DNA from: Roseiflexus sp. RS-1 | GTDB taxonomy: Bacteria; Chloroflexota; Chloroflexia; Chloroflexales; Roseiflexaceae | Length of the DNA: 64,000 nt | Direction of reading: 5' to 3' | NCBI RefSeq assembly: GCF_000016665.1 | Contig: NC_009523.1 | Coordinates: forward strand, 4,711,501-4,775,500 | Shown here: positions 44,849 through 53,457 of the stretch, piece after piece | Position numbering within the stretch: the stretch's first letter is position 1 | Layout of the letters: each line of letters opens with the position of its first letter | Notes under the pieces: model-generated | Database searches by the model: none | Told to the model about the DNA's origin: nothing | The model's input: only the letters and a program-made list of their open reading frames with translations | Position numbers and translations under genes: made by a program

Positions 44849-45910
44849 TCAACATTCAACCACCGTCTGCGCCACTCGTCCTGCGTCCACGCCGCGCTGC
44901 GCAAATTCGTATCGTAGCGCATCCAGGTCTGGCACGTATGCCCGCAGTATCCGCACGTCATCCGTCGGCAAGAGGGCGTATCCACCCAGACACGCCGGGA
45001 TGACAACTGCCTCACCACGCCGCAAAGCGCGGGCGCCGCTATCCCAGCGCAGCGTCGTGGACCCCTCAATGATCGTCAGAATCTCGAACGTCGCTGGATC
45101 GACCAGATAGTCGACCGGCGCCGCGATCGTCAGGCGTTCGAGCGCGAAGGAAGCGCACGCGACCAGCAGATCGCGCCCTTCTGCCAGTGACAATGGCGGC
45201 ACAACGCCGCGCAGCGCAGGCGCGTAGTCGGTCACGTCGAGCGCTTTGTCGATGTGCAATGCGCGCGGTTGACCCGTTGTGGCGTCGATTCGTCCATAAT
45301 CGTACACCCGGTACGTGAGATCCGATTTTTGCTGAATCTCGAATAGCACGATCCCGGCATTGATTGCGTGCAACGTCCCCGCTGGCACGAAGACGGTATC
45401 GCCAGGCGCAACCGGCAATCGGTGCAACAACGGCTCCAGTTCTCCGGCAGCAATCGCCGCAGCGAGTTCCGCACGGTTGCTGAAGCGCGCCAGACCGTAC
45501 ACAACATCGGCGCCTTGCGTGGCGTGCAGGATGTGCCAGGCTTCAGTTTTGCCGTGAAAACCGGTGGCGGCTTCGTATGTGTGCGCATAGGCGTCGTCAG
45601 GATGCACCTGAATGGAAAGGCGATCCGCTGCATCAATGAACTTGGCGAGCAGCGGAAAATCGGCGCCATACCTCGCCATGGTGCGTTCGCCGACCAGCGC
45701 CGCTCCAAAGGTATCGGTCACCTGTGCCAGCGTCTTCCCTGCCAGCGGTCCCTCGATGATCGGATTCGTATCGTACACCAGCCAGATCTCACCCAGGCGT
45801 TCGGGGCGTGGCGGCGGCAGGTCGAGCCATTCGGCAAGGAACGTTCCGCCCCAGATCGGATGCGCAAAGCGCGGACGGGTGATGAGCGGATACAGGTGGG
45901 TTTGTGACAC
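44849..45910 (-). CDS. manA: Mannose-6-phosphate isomerase, class I
   Basis: ManA interconverts mannose-6-phosphate and fructose-6-phosphate, feeding GDP-mannose for polysaccharides. The zinc ligands are visible: Gln and His in IQVHPDDAY, Glu in HGKTEAWHIL and His in PAGTLHAINAG. The cupin core is followed by a C-terminal cupin-like half (FEILTIIEGSTTLRW). The start is GTG 45910 after AGAAGGTG (353 residues); the frame is open 61 residues upstream through repeats. The C-terminal VEC and stop lie in a 7-bp repeat. Confidence 0.93.
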   Translation of the reverse strand: MSQTHLYPLITRPRFAHPIWGGTFLAEWLDLPPPRPERLGEIWLVYDTNPIIEGPLAGKTLAQVTDTFGAALVGERTMARYGADFPLLAKFIDAADRLSIQVHPDDAYAHTYEAATGFHGKTEAWHILHATQGADVVYGLARFSNRAELAAAIAAGELEPLLHRLPVAPGDTVFVPAGTLHAINAGIVLFEIQQKSDLTYRVYDYGRIDATTGQPRALHIDKALDVTDYAPALRGVVPPLSLAEGRDLLVACASFALERLTIAAPVDYLVDPATFEILTIIEGSTTLRWDSGARALRRGEAVVIPACLGGYALLPTDDVRILRAYVPDLDALRYEFAQRGVDAGRVAQTVVEC

Positions 45911-45941
45911 AGCAGCACCTTCTGAATACTGGTCAGCGATG

Positions 45942-46038
45942 GGTTGCCCGACGCACACATTGCACACTTTCGCAGGATAGCCGATAGGCGATAGTCGGTG
46001 GCGGTTAGCAATGGGTTGCCCGATGCACCCATTGCAAA
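45942..46038. repeat. Imperfect inverted-repeat units and GATAGCC heptamers
   Basis: Two similar units of about 25 bp start near 45942 and 46014 (GGTTGCCCGA, then a CATTGC end). The second forms a perfect 9-bp stem (46008-46016 with 46027-46035) around a 10-nt loop; the first is a decayed version. Between them are three heptamers, GATAGCC, GATAGGC and GATAGTC (45976-45996). The function is unknown; it lies upstream of manA. Confidence 0.7.
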
Positions 46039-46178
46039 AGCAAGCACTGGGGCTGAGATACAGTATACATTGAGACTGCCACACATATTTCACCGCAGCG
46101 AGAAAGATTGGTTTGCCAAAACGTACTCTTCACCGCGCATCGCGTCCAGCCTGGTTTTTGGAGTTCTCTGCGCTCTAG

Positions 46179-46184
46179 TATAAT
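46179..46184 (+). promoter_or_regulatory. Left-end -10 box of the IS110 circle-junction promoter
   Basis: TATAAT stands 2 bp inside the inferred left end. In the integrated state no good -35 lies 17 bp upstream. On the excised circle the right-end TTGACA would be placed exactly 17 bp away (13 bp of right end, CT core, 2 bp of left end). Confidence 0.75.
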
Positions 46185-46190
46185 CTAACG

Positions 46191-46320
46191 GGACACGGTA
46201 TACCGTTCTGCGCCAGGTTCACGAGATCGCCGCGGAGTGTTGGGTAGCCGTGTCCTTCAACGCGACCAAGCCGAACAGTTATCTGGGCCCTCAAACCCGC
46301 ATATGCTAGCAAGGCTGGCG
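46191..46320 (+). ncRNA. Candidate bridge RNA of the IS110 element
   Basis: The transcript expected from the TATAAT would begin about here. Stem 1 pairs GGACACGG (46191-46198) with CCGTGTCC (46248-46255), a perfect 8-bp closing stem. Its loop holds TCTGCGC (46207-46213), identical to the left flank at 46167-46173, and TCGCCG (46227-46232), the reverse complement of the right flank CGGCGA at 47326-47331. The second hairpin (CCAAGCC 46266-46272 with GGCTGG 46313-46318) holds ACAGTTA (46275-46281), identical to the right end at 47317-47323, and TATGCTAG (46302-46309), which pairs with the left end CTAGTATA apart from one G-T wobble. This is the order left/right target guides, then left/right donor guides. 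Confidence 0.82.
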
Positions 46321-46345
46321 CCGTTTTCCTCAGGAGGTTCTGTGT

Positions 46346-47308
46346 ATGGCTTCCCGTGAGTCGCTCTTTATCGGCATTGATGTCTCCAAACAGACGCTGG
46401 ATGTGGCGTTTGGCGCCGACCCGCACGCGCCACGCGAGACGATACCGTCTACCGACGAAGGTGTCCAGCTCCTGGTCACGCGACTCCAGCGCCTGCAGCC
46501 GACCCTGATTGTGCTGGAGGCGACCGGCGGGCTGGAGCGCATGGTGTTCGCCCAACTGCTCCAGGCTGGCTTGCCGACGGCGCGGGTGCAGCCACGCCGC
46601 GTGCGCGCCCTGGCGCACGCGGAAGGACGCCAGGCGAAGACCGACCGCCTGGATGCCCGGTTGCTCGCCCGCTTTGCCGAACGGGTGCGCCCGCCGCACC
46701 ACCAAGCGACGGACGAGCAGCGCGCATCCTTGCGCGACCTGCTGGTCCGGCGGGAGCAGGTGATTCAGATGCGGACGGCTGAGATCAATCGGTTGACGGC
46801 TGCCGCGCCGAACCTCCGCCCGGGCATCCAGCAGCATATTGATTGGCTGGATCAGGAGATCCGTGCGCTTGAGCAGGAACGCGACAACGAGGCGGAGCGC
46901 ACCGACGAGGTGCGCCGGAAACGGGAGCTGCTCGAAAGCGTGCCCGGCATCGGCGCGATCACCGCACTGAACCTGCTGCTCCGCCTGCCCGAACTGGGGA
47001 CCATCAATCGCAAGGAAGCGGCGGCCTTTGTGGGCGTTGCGCCGTATGCCAATCAGAGCGGCGCACAGCACAAACCCCGGCATATCTCCGGCGGCAGGAG
47101 GGATGTGCGCAGCGTGTTGTACATGGCGACCCTGGCGGCCACGCGGCGCCGTCTGGTCAGGCGCGCCTTCGATCAGCGCCTGTGTCAAGCTGGCAAGCCG
47201 CGCAAGGTCGCCATCGTCGCTGCGATGCGCAAGCTGCTGACTATTCTCGGCGCAATATTGCGTCAGCAAAAGCCCTGGGATCCGGCTGTGCATACGAGCG
47301 CCCCTTGA
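46346..47308 (+). CDS. IS110-family DEDD transposase/recombinase
   Basis: This 320-residue recombinase has an N-terminal RuvC-like DEDD domain (GIDVSKQTLDV with the first Asp, LEATGG with Glu, KTDRLDARLLARF with the Asp pair), a coiled-coil middle (about 160-195) and a C-terminal Tnp domain (VPGIGAITALNLL, then FVGVAPYANQSG and SGGRRDVRSVLYMATL with the candidate catalytic Ser). It appears intact. AGGAGG precedes the ATG. IS110 enzymes recombine a circular intermediate at sites chosen by an RNA from the element's non-coding end. Confidence 0.95.
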   Translation: MASRESLFIGIDVSKQTLDVAFGADPHAPRETIPSTDEGVQLLVTRLQRLQPTLIVLEATGGLERMVFAQLLQAGLPTARVQPRRVRALAHAEGRQAKTDRLDARLLARFAERVRPPHHQATDEQRASLRDLLVRREQVIQMRTAEINRLTAAAPNLRPGIQQHIDWLDQEIRALEQERDNEAERTDEVRRKRELLESVPGIGAITALNLLLRLPELGTINRKEAAAFVGVAPYANQSGAQHKPRHISGGRRDVRSVLYMATLAATRRRLVRRAFDQRLCQAGKPRKVAIVAAMRKLLTILGAILRQQKPWDPAVHTSAP

Positions 47309-47310
47309 CA
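47305..47310 (+). promoter_or_regulatory. Right-end -35 box of the IS110 circle-junction promoter
   Basis: A perfect TTGACA overlaps the transposase stop codon (TGA 47306-47308) and faces outward. On the circle it would pair with TATAAT at 46179-46184 at 17-bp spacing, driving the bridge RNA and transposase only after excision. Confidence 0.75.
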
Positions 47311-47346
47311 AGCAACACAGTTACTCGGCGACTCTGCGGTGTATTT

Positions 47347-47928
47347 TTACTGTGCCGGTTCGTAGCAGGCACGGCAGCGCGCTTCGTACAGTTCCTGCCC
47401 GCCGACAACAATCGTCGGCGCGTCGGCAGGCGCCGGTTTGCCGTCGATCAGGCGTTGGGAACGGGTCGCATAGGCGCCGCACCGCACGCAGATTGCGTAC
47501 AACTTGTCGACCTGTTCAGCCACTGCCATCAACTGTGCCATTGCCGGGAACGGCTGCGCGCGAAAGTCCTGATCCAGCCCGGCGACGATGACCCGCAAGC
47601 CACGGTCTGCCAGTTGCTGGCAGACCTCGCGCGCCGCATCGGGCGGATCATCGAGCAGGTGCAGTTCATCGACCGCCACCACATCGACATCGCTATCAAG
47701 GTACGCCGGAATATCGCGGATCGAGTCGATCACGCGCGCTTCGACCGAGAGACCATTGTGACTCACCAGGCTGCCGAGCCGGTAGCGCGTATCGCGGCGT
47801 GGCGTAAAGGCGATCAGGCGCTGACGTGCAAGCCGGACATGGTTGAGACGGCGGATCAGTTCTTCGGTCTTACCGCTGAACATACAGCCGCAGATCACCT
47901 CAATGCGGCCCCCCAACAGGCGTGTCAT
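47347..47928 (-). CDS. tdk: Thymidine kinase
   Basis: Tdk phosphorylates thymidine to dTMP in the salvage pathway. This type II enzyme (193 residues) has the P-loop [10 protein letters not shown], the DELHLLD segment (family usually DEAQF, Glu as catalytic base) and a C-terminal zinc ribbon with Cys pairs in CVRCGAY and CRACYEP. The start is ATG 47928, eight bases after GAGGAG; a GTG at 47937 is in frame but too close to that site. It follows the HDAC-like gene by 5 nt. The IS110 insertion lies just past its stop. Confidence 0.95.
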   Translation of the reverse strand: MTRLLGGRIEVICGCMFSGKTEELIRRLNHVRLARQRLIAFTPRRDTRYRLGSLVSHNGLSVEARVIDSIRDIPAYLDSDVDVVAVDELHLLDDPPDAAREVCQQLADRGLRVIVAGLDQDFRAQPFPAMAQLMAVAEQVDKLYAICVRCGAYATRSQRLIDGKPAPADAPTIVVGGQELYEARCRACYEPAQ

Positions 47929-47933
47929 ACGGA

Positions 47934-48980
47934 TCACTCCTCAAGACCCTGCAACAGCCCGACGACGTTGTCGCCGAGCGCTTCAATAGCGTACCCTCCC
48001 TCCTGAACGACCAGCGTCGGCAGGTTGAGCGCAGCGATGTGGCGCCCGATCTGCGGATACACTGCCATACTGAGCGCAAAGCCGCCGCCGTGCCCGGCGA
48101 CCGGATCGCCTGCAAAGGTATCGAACCCTGCCGAGAGCACCAGGAAACGTGGTGCAAAATCCGCAATCGCGCGCAACGCCTGGTCGAGCGCCAACAGATA
48201 CTCGCGGTTACCCACGCCAGCCGCCAGTGGCAGGTTCAGATTATACCCCTCTCCAGCGCCTGCACCGCGCTCGTCAGCATAGCCCAGGAAAAAGGGGTAC
48301 TGGTAATCCGGCGACGCATGGATCGACACGAACAGCACATCGTTGCGTTCGTAAAAGATCTGCTGGGTGCCATTGCCGTGGTGAACATCGATATCGAGGA
48401 TCGCACAGGTTGCGCCTGCGGCGTTGCGGATGAGATATTCGGCAGCAATTGCGGCATTGTTCAGAAAACAGTACCCGCCGCAGAGATCGCGTCCGGCATG
48501 GTGCCCCGGTGGGCGGCAGAGCGCATACACGCAACGTTCTCCTGCCAGCAATCGATCGGCGCCGGTGAGCGCGATATCCGCCGCAGCGCGTGCTGCTGCA
48601 TAGGTGCCCGCCACGATTGGCGCGCATGTATCGAACGTATAATACCCCGGAGCAGCAAGCGGATGAGTATGCGGTCGGGTCATCCAGCGCACCGCCAGTG
48701 TGCCGGGAATGACGGCCTCAGGCGCGCCGCCTGCAACAACCCAGCGGTCGTAGATCGTCTCAAGATAGGTCAGATATCCGTCGTCGTGAACGGCGCGCAC
48801 CGGTTCGATCCCGAACGATCGCGGTGCAACGATCGGTCCGATGGCGGCACGTTCGAGCGCAGCGCGAATAATCGCAACGCGTGCGGGTGTCTCGAAGATC
48901 GGAACCAGCGCGCCATCGAGAAACTCGTGCGGCGGATTGTGCTGCAGGTGGGTGTCGGAAGCAATAACGATCATACGCAT
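47934..48980 (-). CDS. Histone-deacetylase-like amidohydrolase
   Basis: This 348-residue zinc enzyme of the arginase/deacetylase fold is related to acetylpolyamine amidohydrolase and AcuC. Motifs are [10 protein letters not shown] with the active-site His pair, [23 protein letters not shown] with zinc-binding Asp/His, and [12 protein letters not shown] with the second zinc Asp. A catalytic Tyr region ([12 protein letters not shown]) is also seen. The likely substrate is an acetylated small amine or a protein lysine; the sequence does not decide. The start is ATG 48980, or 48974, which sits better from AGGA. It is cotranscribed with tdk. Confidence 0.92.
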   Translation of the reverse strand: MRMIVIASDTHLQHNPPHEFLDGALVPIFETPARVAIIRAALERAAIGPIVAPRSFGIEPVRAVHDDGYLTYLETIYDRWVVAGGAPEAVIPGTLAVRWMTRPHTHPLAAPGYYTFDTCAPIVAGTYAAARAAADIALTGADRLLAGERCVYALCRPPGHHAGRDLCGGYCFLNNAAIAAEYLIRNAAGATCAILDIDVHHGNGTQQIFYERNDVLFVSIHASPDYQYPFFLGYADERGAGAGEGYNLNLPLAAGVGNREYLLALDQALRAIADFAPRFLVLSAGFDTFAGDPVAGHGGGFALSMAVYPQIGRHIAALNLPTLVVQEGGYAIEALGDNVVGLLQGLEE

Positions 48981-48993
48981 TTCCTGGCAGCGA

Positions 48994-49002
48994 AGTATAG
49001 CA
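48994..49002 (-). promoter_or_regulatory. Extended -10 promoter for the HDAC-like gene and tdk
   Basis: On the minus strand TGCTATACT is a good extended -10, about 14 bp before the ATG. No clear -35 is seen. The mRNA leader would be very short and would contain AGGA. Confidence 0.45.
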
Positions 49003-49053
49003 TACCATACGGACGAAGCGTGCCCTGTTTCAGATCGGAAAGGAAGCGAGGCG

Positions 49054-49314
49054 ATGGGACCGATTTCATGGATCATATTCGGCGCACTGGCGGGTTGGGT
49101 GGCAAGTCTGCTGGTTGGCGTTGAGGAACGGCAGGGATGCCTGATGAACATCATCATCGGCATTCTGGGGGCGTTTGTTGGCGGCTTGATCATGGATCTG
49201 CTGGGCTTCGGCGGGACGAATTTTGGATGGGATGTGCGCAGTTTTGGTGTGGCAGTACTTGGCGCAATTGTGCTTTTAGCAATTACCGGGCGCACGCGCA
49301 AGCAACGGCGTTGA
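49054..49314 (+). CDS. GlsB/YeaQ/YmgE-family small membrane protein
   Basis: This 86-residue protein has three hydrophobic segments (about 3-20, 28-48 and 61-78) and the family pattern GALAGWVASLLVG, then LMNIIIGILGAFVGGLI. Members are called transglycosylase-associated but have no proven enzyme activity; many are stress-induced. GGAAAGGAAGCGAGG precedes ATG 49054. A strong terminator follows, so it is probably a single-gene unit. Confidence 0.88.
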   Translation: MGPISWIIFGALAGWVASLLVGVEERQGCLMNIIIGILGAFVGGLIMDLLGFGGTNFGWDVRSFGVAVLGAIVLLAITGRTRKQRR

Positions 49315-49335
49315 CAACGAGTTGGATTAAAGAAC

Positions 49336-49370
49336 CGGAGGCAGGCGGTGTATCGCCTGCCTCCGTCTTT
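49336..49370 (+). terminator. Intrinsic terminator after the YeaQ-like gene
   Basis: A perfect 12-bp stem (49336-49347 with 49354-49365) closes a GTGTAT loop and is followed by TCTTT. It lies 22 bp past the stop and is the clearest intrinsic terminator in the window. Confidence 0.85.
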
Positions 49371-49685
49371 AGACCCAGGTTTCTGTCCAGCGCCCCGGCT
49401 CGCACACCAGAGGAAGCGAGAGGGATTTGGAGGAACCAGAGGAAGTAAACGGGAAGAGTACCAGGGAAGGGAGCCGGTATGTTTCCTCTGGACAGCACCT
49501 TTTCTGCTTCTAAGCATACGCGATGGCGAGGGTCGCTGCAATAGCACCAACATCCCATTTGCATATGCCCCTTTTGGCGTCGAAGTACCAGAGGAAAGGA
49601 TGACCTGCCCGCCGATTTTCTGTTCGGCGAAGAGCGCCACAGCACATAGATATAGGCATTTCGACGAACGCATAAAACCCGTTGC
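49371..49685. other. Gene-free stretch before the palindromic repeat cluster
   Basis: About 315 bp separate the terminator and the repeats. The sequence contains scattered AGAGGAA-type purine runs (49410-49450 and 49585-49600). I see no gene, promoter or hairpin that I can support. Confidence 0.5.
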
Positions 49686-50010
49686 CGTGCCGCAGCGGAA
49701 ACGTCGGGGCACGGCATGCTACGCCCCGACCCCGGGCAATGATCGCGCTGCCGCAGTGGAAACGTCGGGGCACGGCATGCTACGCCCCGACCCCGGGCAA
49801 TGATCGCGCTGCCGCAGCGGAGACGTCGGGGCGCGGCATGCCGCGCCGCAGCGGAGAGGTCGGGGCACGGCATGCCGTGCCGCAGCGGAAACGTCGGGGC
49901 ACGGCATGCCGCGCCGCAGCGGAGCCATCGAGGTCGGAGCACGGGGAGCCGCGCCGCAACGGAGCCATCGAGGTCGGGGCACGGCATGCCGTGCCCCGAC
50001 CCTGGGCACG
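49686..50010. repeat. Cluster of GC-rich palindromic (REP-like) repeats
   Basis: Repeated modules of the form CCGCAGCGGAAACG-TCGGGGCACGGCATGC fill this region. The first two units are about 60-64 bp apart and nearly identical; later units are shorter and more decayed. The last (49972-50001) is a perfect 30-bp palindrome. The modules could form strong hairpins in either strand and resemble bacterial REP/BIME elements. They end about 140 bp before rarA. Confidence 0.85.
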
Positions 50011-50149
50011 GGATCAGAGTGAGAGAGATGGCGCAAACATATTTAGAATGACTATACTCTGCCAGCGTACTGGAGGCACGGCTCATCCGACCGTCAATTT
50101 TCTGGTATCATGCACGCAAACCGAATGGACAACACCCACACTGTTCTCG

Positions 50150-51667
50150 ATGCCCAGGAACCAGAAAACTCTGTTCGACACGCAGCGCGAAGAGGCGTTG
50201 AACCGACAGGCGCCGCTCGCCGCGCGCATGCGTCCGCGCACCCTCGATGAATTTGTCGGGCAGGATCATATTATCGGCGAGGGGAAGGTCCTGCGACGCG
50301 CTATCAGCAACGATGCGCTCTTTTCGATCATCCTCTGGGGACCGCCCGGCTCCGGCAAGACGACACTGGCGCGGATTATCGCCGACACAACCAATGCTCA
50401 CTTTGAGCAACTCTCCGCCGTCTCCGCCGGGGTTGCCGACCTGCGGCGGGTGGTGAAGGAGGCGCAGGATCGTCTCGGCATGTTCCAGCAGCGCACGATT
50501 GTGTTTATCGATGAGATTCATCGATTCAACAAAGCCCAACAGGACGCGATTCTGCCGTATGTCGAAGATGGAACAATCATCCTGATCGGCGCGACGACCG
50601 AAAACCCGTCGTTTGAGGTGAACCCGGCATTGCGCTCGCGTGCGCGGGTATTTGTTCTCGAAGCGCTGACCGACGATCAGATCGGCGTCATTGTTGATCG
50701 GGCGTTGAGCGACACAGAACGTGGGCTTGGCGAGCTCAACGTGCTGCTCGCCGCCGATGCACGCGGCTATCTGATCAATATGTCGAATGGCGACGCGCGC
50801 ACGGCGCTTAACGCACTGGAAGCCGCAGCGCTTGCCAAGCCGCCCGGCGTCGGCGGGAAACGTCTGATCACCGTCGAGGATATTCGTGACGCGCTCCAGA
50901 GTCGCGCAGTGCGGTATGATAAGAATGGCGAACTGCACTATGATGCGATCTCCGCGCTTCATAAGAGCGTCCGTGACAGTGATCCCGATGCAGCGCTCTA
51001 CTGGCTTGGTCGCATGCTCGACGGCGGTGAGGATCCGCTCTATATTGCGCGACGAGTGGTGCGCATGGCAATCGAAGATATTGGACTGGCCGACCCGCAG
51101 GCCCTGCCGTTGACAATTGCGGCGCAGCAGGCGGTTCATTTTCTGGGTCAACCCGAAGGCGATCTGGCGCTGGCGCAGGCGGTTGTGTATCTGGCGCAGG
51201 CGCCGAAGAGCAATGCGGTCTATACCGCATACGCAGCAGCACTGAAGGACGTGGCAGAAACGCGCAATGAGCCGGTGCCGCTCCATCTGCGCAATGCGCC
51301 CACGCCATTGATGAAAGGGCTTGGGTATGGGCGCGGCTATCAGTATGCGCACGATGACGACGATGCGCGGGTGGATCAGGAACACTTCCCGCCCAATCTG
51401 CAAGGAAGGCGCTACTATGAGCCAACCGGGCGTGGCTTCGAAGCAACGGTGCGCGAGCGTCTCGCCTGGCGTGATACCCGTTCATCCGATCCGCGCGCGT
51501 CGAGGGTCATGGGAAGTGCGCGCAGCAGTACAGATACGCCGCAGGGCAACGCATCCCCGGCAATTGATCCACAGGCGCTTGCCGGCGAAGAACCGCAGAT
51601 TCCGGCAGACGATGCCGCCGAAATATCTCAGGTCGCCCGTCCGCCGTCACGTCGTCGATCAAAATAA
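50150..51667 (+). CDS. rarA: Replication-associated recombination AAA+ ATPase RarA (MgsA)
   Basis: RarA acts at stalled replication forks. It has 505 residues. The AAA+ module has the [17 protein letters not shown]-motif, Walker [12 protein letters not shown] (about 62-72), Walker [19 protein letters not shown], sensor-1 [12 protein letters not shown] and the arginine-finger region ALRSRARVF. The C-terminal clamp-loader-like and tetramerisation regions follow ([32 protein letters not shown]). About 65 extra C-terminal residues are low-complexity and Ser/Pro/Ala-rich. ATG 50150 is chosen; the frame stays open upstream through the palindromic repeats, which are not coding. Confidence 0.95.
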   Translation: MPRNQKTLFDTQREEALNRQAPLAARMRPRTLDEFVGQDHIIGEGKVLRRAISNDALFSIILWGPPGSGKTTLARIIADTTNAHFEQLSAVSAGVADLRRVVKEAQDRLGMFQQRTIVFIDEIHRFNKAQQDAILPYVEDGTIILIGATTENPSFEVNPALRSRARVFVLEALTDDQIGVIVDRALSDTERGLGELNVLLAADARGYLINMSNGDARTALNALEAAALAKPPGVGGKRLITVEDIRDALQSRAVRYDKNGELHYDAISALHKSVRDSDPDAALYWLGRMLDGGEDPLYIARRVVRMAIEDIGLADPQALPLTIAAQQAVHFLGQPEGDLALAQAVVYLAQAPKSNAVYTAYAAALKDVAETRNEPVPLHLRNAPTPLMKGLGYGRGYQYAHDDDDARVDQEHFPPNLQGRRYYEPTGRGFEATVRERLAWRDTRSSDPRASRVMGSARSSTDTPQGNASPAIDPQALAGEEPQIPADDAAEISQVARPPSRRRSK

Positions 51668-51691
51668 TATCTGAGACAGCGAGACACACAT

Positions 51692-52849
51692 ATGCTACCG
51701 CAAACCGCTGATGTTGTGATTATCGGCGCCGGGATCATCGGCGCTTCGATCGCGTACCACCTGGCAGTGCGTGGGTGCACCAATGTCGTGATACTGGAGA
51801 AAGAAGAGACCGAGATCAGCGGCTCGACTGCCCGGTCGGTAGCAGGGGTGCGCCATCAGTTCTCCACCGAAGTCAACATTCGTCTCTCGCTCTACAGCAT
51901 CGAGCGCCTGAAACGTTTTCACGAAGAGGTCGGCGGCCATGCCGGGTTGCAACAGAGCGGCTATCTTTTCCTGATCGACAATCAGGCTGACTGGGAAACC
52001 TATCGCGCAAATGTTGCCTTGCAGCGCAGTCTCGGCGTGCGCGTCGAACTTCTCGCGCCTGAAGACGCCGCGCAGTTCATTCCCGGTATGCGCATCGATG
52101 ACCTGATCGGCGCCACGTTCGGTCCCGACGATGGGTTTTGCGATCCACACGGCATCGCCATCGGGTATCTGAACCGCGCGCGTGACCTGGGTGTCCGCCT
52201 GGAGCGCGCCACGCCCGTCGTTGGCATCCGGGTCGTCGGGGATCATGTGGCAGGCGTCGAGACGCCGGTTGGGGTGATCAACTGCCCGGTTGTGGTCAAC
52301 GCCGCCGGTCCCTGGGCTGGCGAGGTCGGCATGCTTGCCGGACTGGAGATTCCGGTGCGTCCATACCGCCGCTGCGTCTATGTCACAGAACCATTCCCGC
52401 TGATCCCCGGTCCTATTCCGCTGACCGTCGATGTAGGCACGGGGTTCTATATGCGCAAGGAGCACGAGAATGTGTTGTTTGGCAAATCGAACTATGCCGA
52501 ACCGCCGGGGTACAACCTGGCGGTCGATTGGGAGTGGCTCGATGTTGTTCTCGAAGCGGGGTTGCGACGCTTCCCGATCCTGGAGCGCGCCGGTCTGGCG
52601 GAAAAGCTCTGCTGGGCAGGTGCGTATGAGATTACGCCGGACCACATGCCCATCCTGGGACGGCATCCTGAACTGGAAGGGTATGTTGATGCCAGCGGGT
52701 TTAGCGGTCATGGCGTTATGCACGCACCGGCCACCGGTTTGCTTATCGCCGAAGAGATCCTCGATGGTCGCGCCCATACGATTGATATCGATCCGTTGCG
52801 CATCAACCGTTTTCGCGGCGTCCTCAAGCGCGAATTGAATGTCATCTAG
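51692..52849 (+). CDS. FAD-dependent oxidoreductase (DAO family, SoxB-like)
   Basis: This 385-residue flavoprotein of the D-amino-acid oxidase/sarcosine oxidase beta family has the dinucleotide motif VVIIGAGIIGASIAYHLAVRG at the N-terminus and the SGSTARSVAGVRHQFS flavin loop. The C-terminus has AGAYEITPDHMPILGRHP and ASGFSGHGVMHAPATGLLIAE. Likely substrates are secondary amines or amino acids such as sarcosine, proline or dimethylglycine. No partner subunits are nearby. Its end overlaps plsY by 4 nt in convergent orientation. Confidence 0.9.
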   Translation: MLPQTADVVIIGAGIIGASIAYHLAVRGCTNVVILEKEETEISGSTARSVAGVRHQFSTEVNIRLSLYSIERLKRFHEEVGGHAGLQQSGYLFLIDNQADWETYRANVALQRSLGVRVELLAPEDAAQFIPGMRIDDLIGATFGPDDGFCDPHGIAIGYLNRARDLGVRLERATPVVGIRVVGDHVAGVETPVGVINCPVVVNAAGPWAGEVGMLAGLEIPVRPYRRCVYVTEPFPLIPGPIPLTVDVGTGFYMRKEHENVLFGKSNYAEPPGYNLAVDWEWLDVVLEAGLRRFPILERAGLAEKLCWAGAYEITPDHMPILGRHPELEGYVDASGFSGHGVMHAPATGLLIAEEILDGRAHTIDIDPLRINRFRGVLKRELNVI

Positions 52850-53457
52850 AACAGTTTCTCGAAGCGATTCTCGGTTCCGGTGCGCAGGCGATGAATATTC
52901 GAGCGATGCAGAAACACGATTGCAGCAACCGCTCCCCACACAAAGATGGCATATGCAGGCGGTAGCATGCCCAGCGCCAGCAGCACGGCAGCAGCAATGC
53001 CGCACACTGCAGCTGCCGTCAGCGACGCGACCGCCGAAATGCGCGTGATGCCAAACGTTACCGCCCACGCTGCCAGACCGGGCAGCGCCACGAGTGGCGC
53101 CAGTGTCAGCACCACGCCACCGCCAGTTGCCACCGCTTTACCTCCGCGAAAACCCAGAAAGATCGAGCGCGTGTGACCCAGCATTGCCGCCGTGCCGACG
53201 ATCACCACCGCAAGCGGTGAAAGACCGAGCGCCTGTGCAGCAATGGTTGGCAGAGCGCCTTTCAGCATGTCGCCGCCCATGGCAAGTGCAAATGCGCTGA
53301 ATCCGCAGGTGCGCCAGACATTCGCAGCGCCGACATTGCCGCTGCCGGACACGCGCAGATCGACGCCCCAGGCGCGCGCAACCAGCAGACTGAAGGGGAT
53401 CGAACCGGACAGATAGGCGAGAAGCACAAGGGCGATAGACGCGATCGTCGGCATCAT
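52846..53457 (-). CDS. plsY: Glycerol-3-phosphate acyltransferase PlsY
   Basis: PlsY acylates glycerol-3-phosphate from acyl-phosphate, the first step of phospholipid synthesis. This 203-residue membrane protein has five helices and the three conserved motifs: SGNVGAANVWR (motif 1), GHTRSIFLGFRGGKAVATGGG (motif 2) and the C-terminal VFLHRSNIHRLRTGTE (motif 3). GGAGGACC precedes the ATG-ATG start (53457 or 53454). Confidence 0.95.
   Translation of the reverse strand: MMPTIASIALVLLAYLSGSIPFSLLVARAWGVDLRVSGSGNVGAANVWRTCGFSAFALAMGGDMLKGALPTIAAQALGLSPLAVVIVGTAAMLGHTRSIFLGFRGGKAVATGGGVVLTLAPLVALPGLAAWAVTFGITRISAVASLTAAAVCGIAAAVLLALGMLPPAYAIFVWGAVAAIVFLHRSNIHRLRTGTENRFEKLF

Larger units (their letters stand above)
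46175..47325 (+). mobile_element. IS110-family insertion sequence
   Basis: This element of about 1.15 kb encodes a DEDD transposase and has no terminal inverted repeats or target duplication longer than a CT dinucleotide, as expected for IS110. I infer the ends from a shared core CT at 46175-46176 and 47324-47325; a CTCT tract leaves the left end uncertain by 2 bp. About 170 bp of non-coding DNA lie at the left and 17 bp at the right, the layout of IS110-group (not IS1111-group) elements. It sits between manA and the 3' end of tdk and damages neither. Confidence 0.85.

Noticed and set aside
45911-46093. manA starting 61 residues upstream
   Set aside because: That part is encoded by imperfect repeats and lacks homology; the GTG at 45910 has a good ribosome site.
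49682-50149. N-terminal extension of rarA through the palindromic repeats
   Set aside because: The extension is repeat-derived; RarA homology starts at about 50150 and the family has no such domain.
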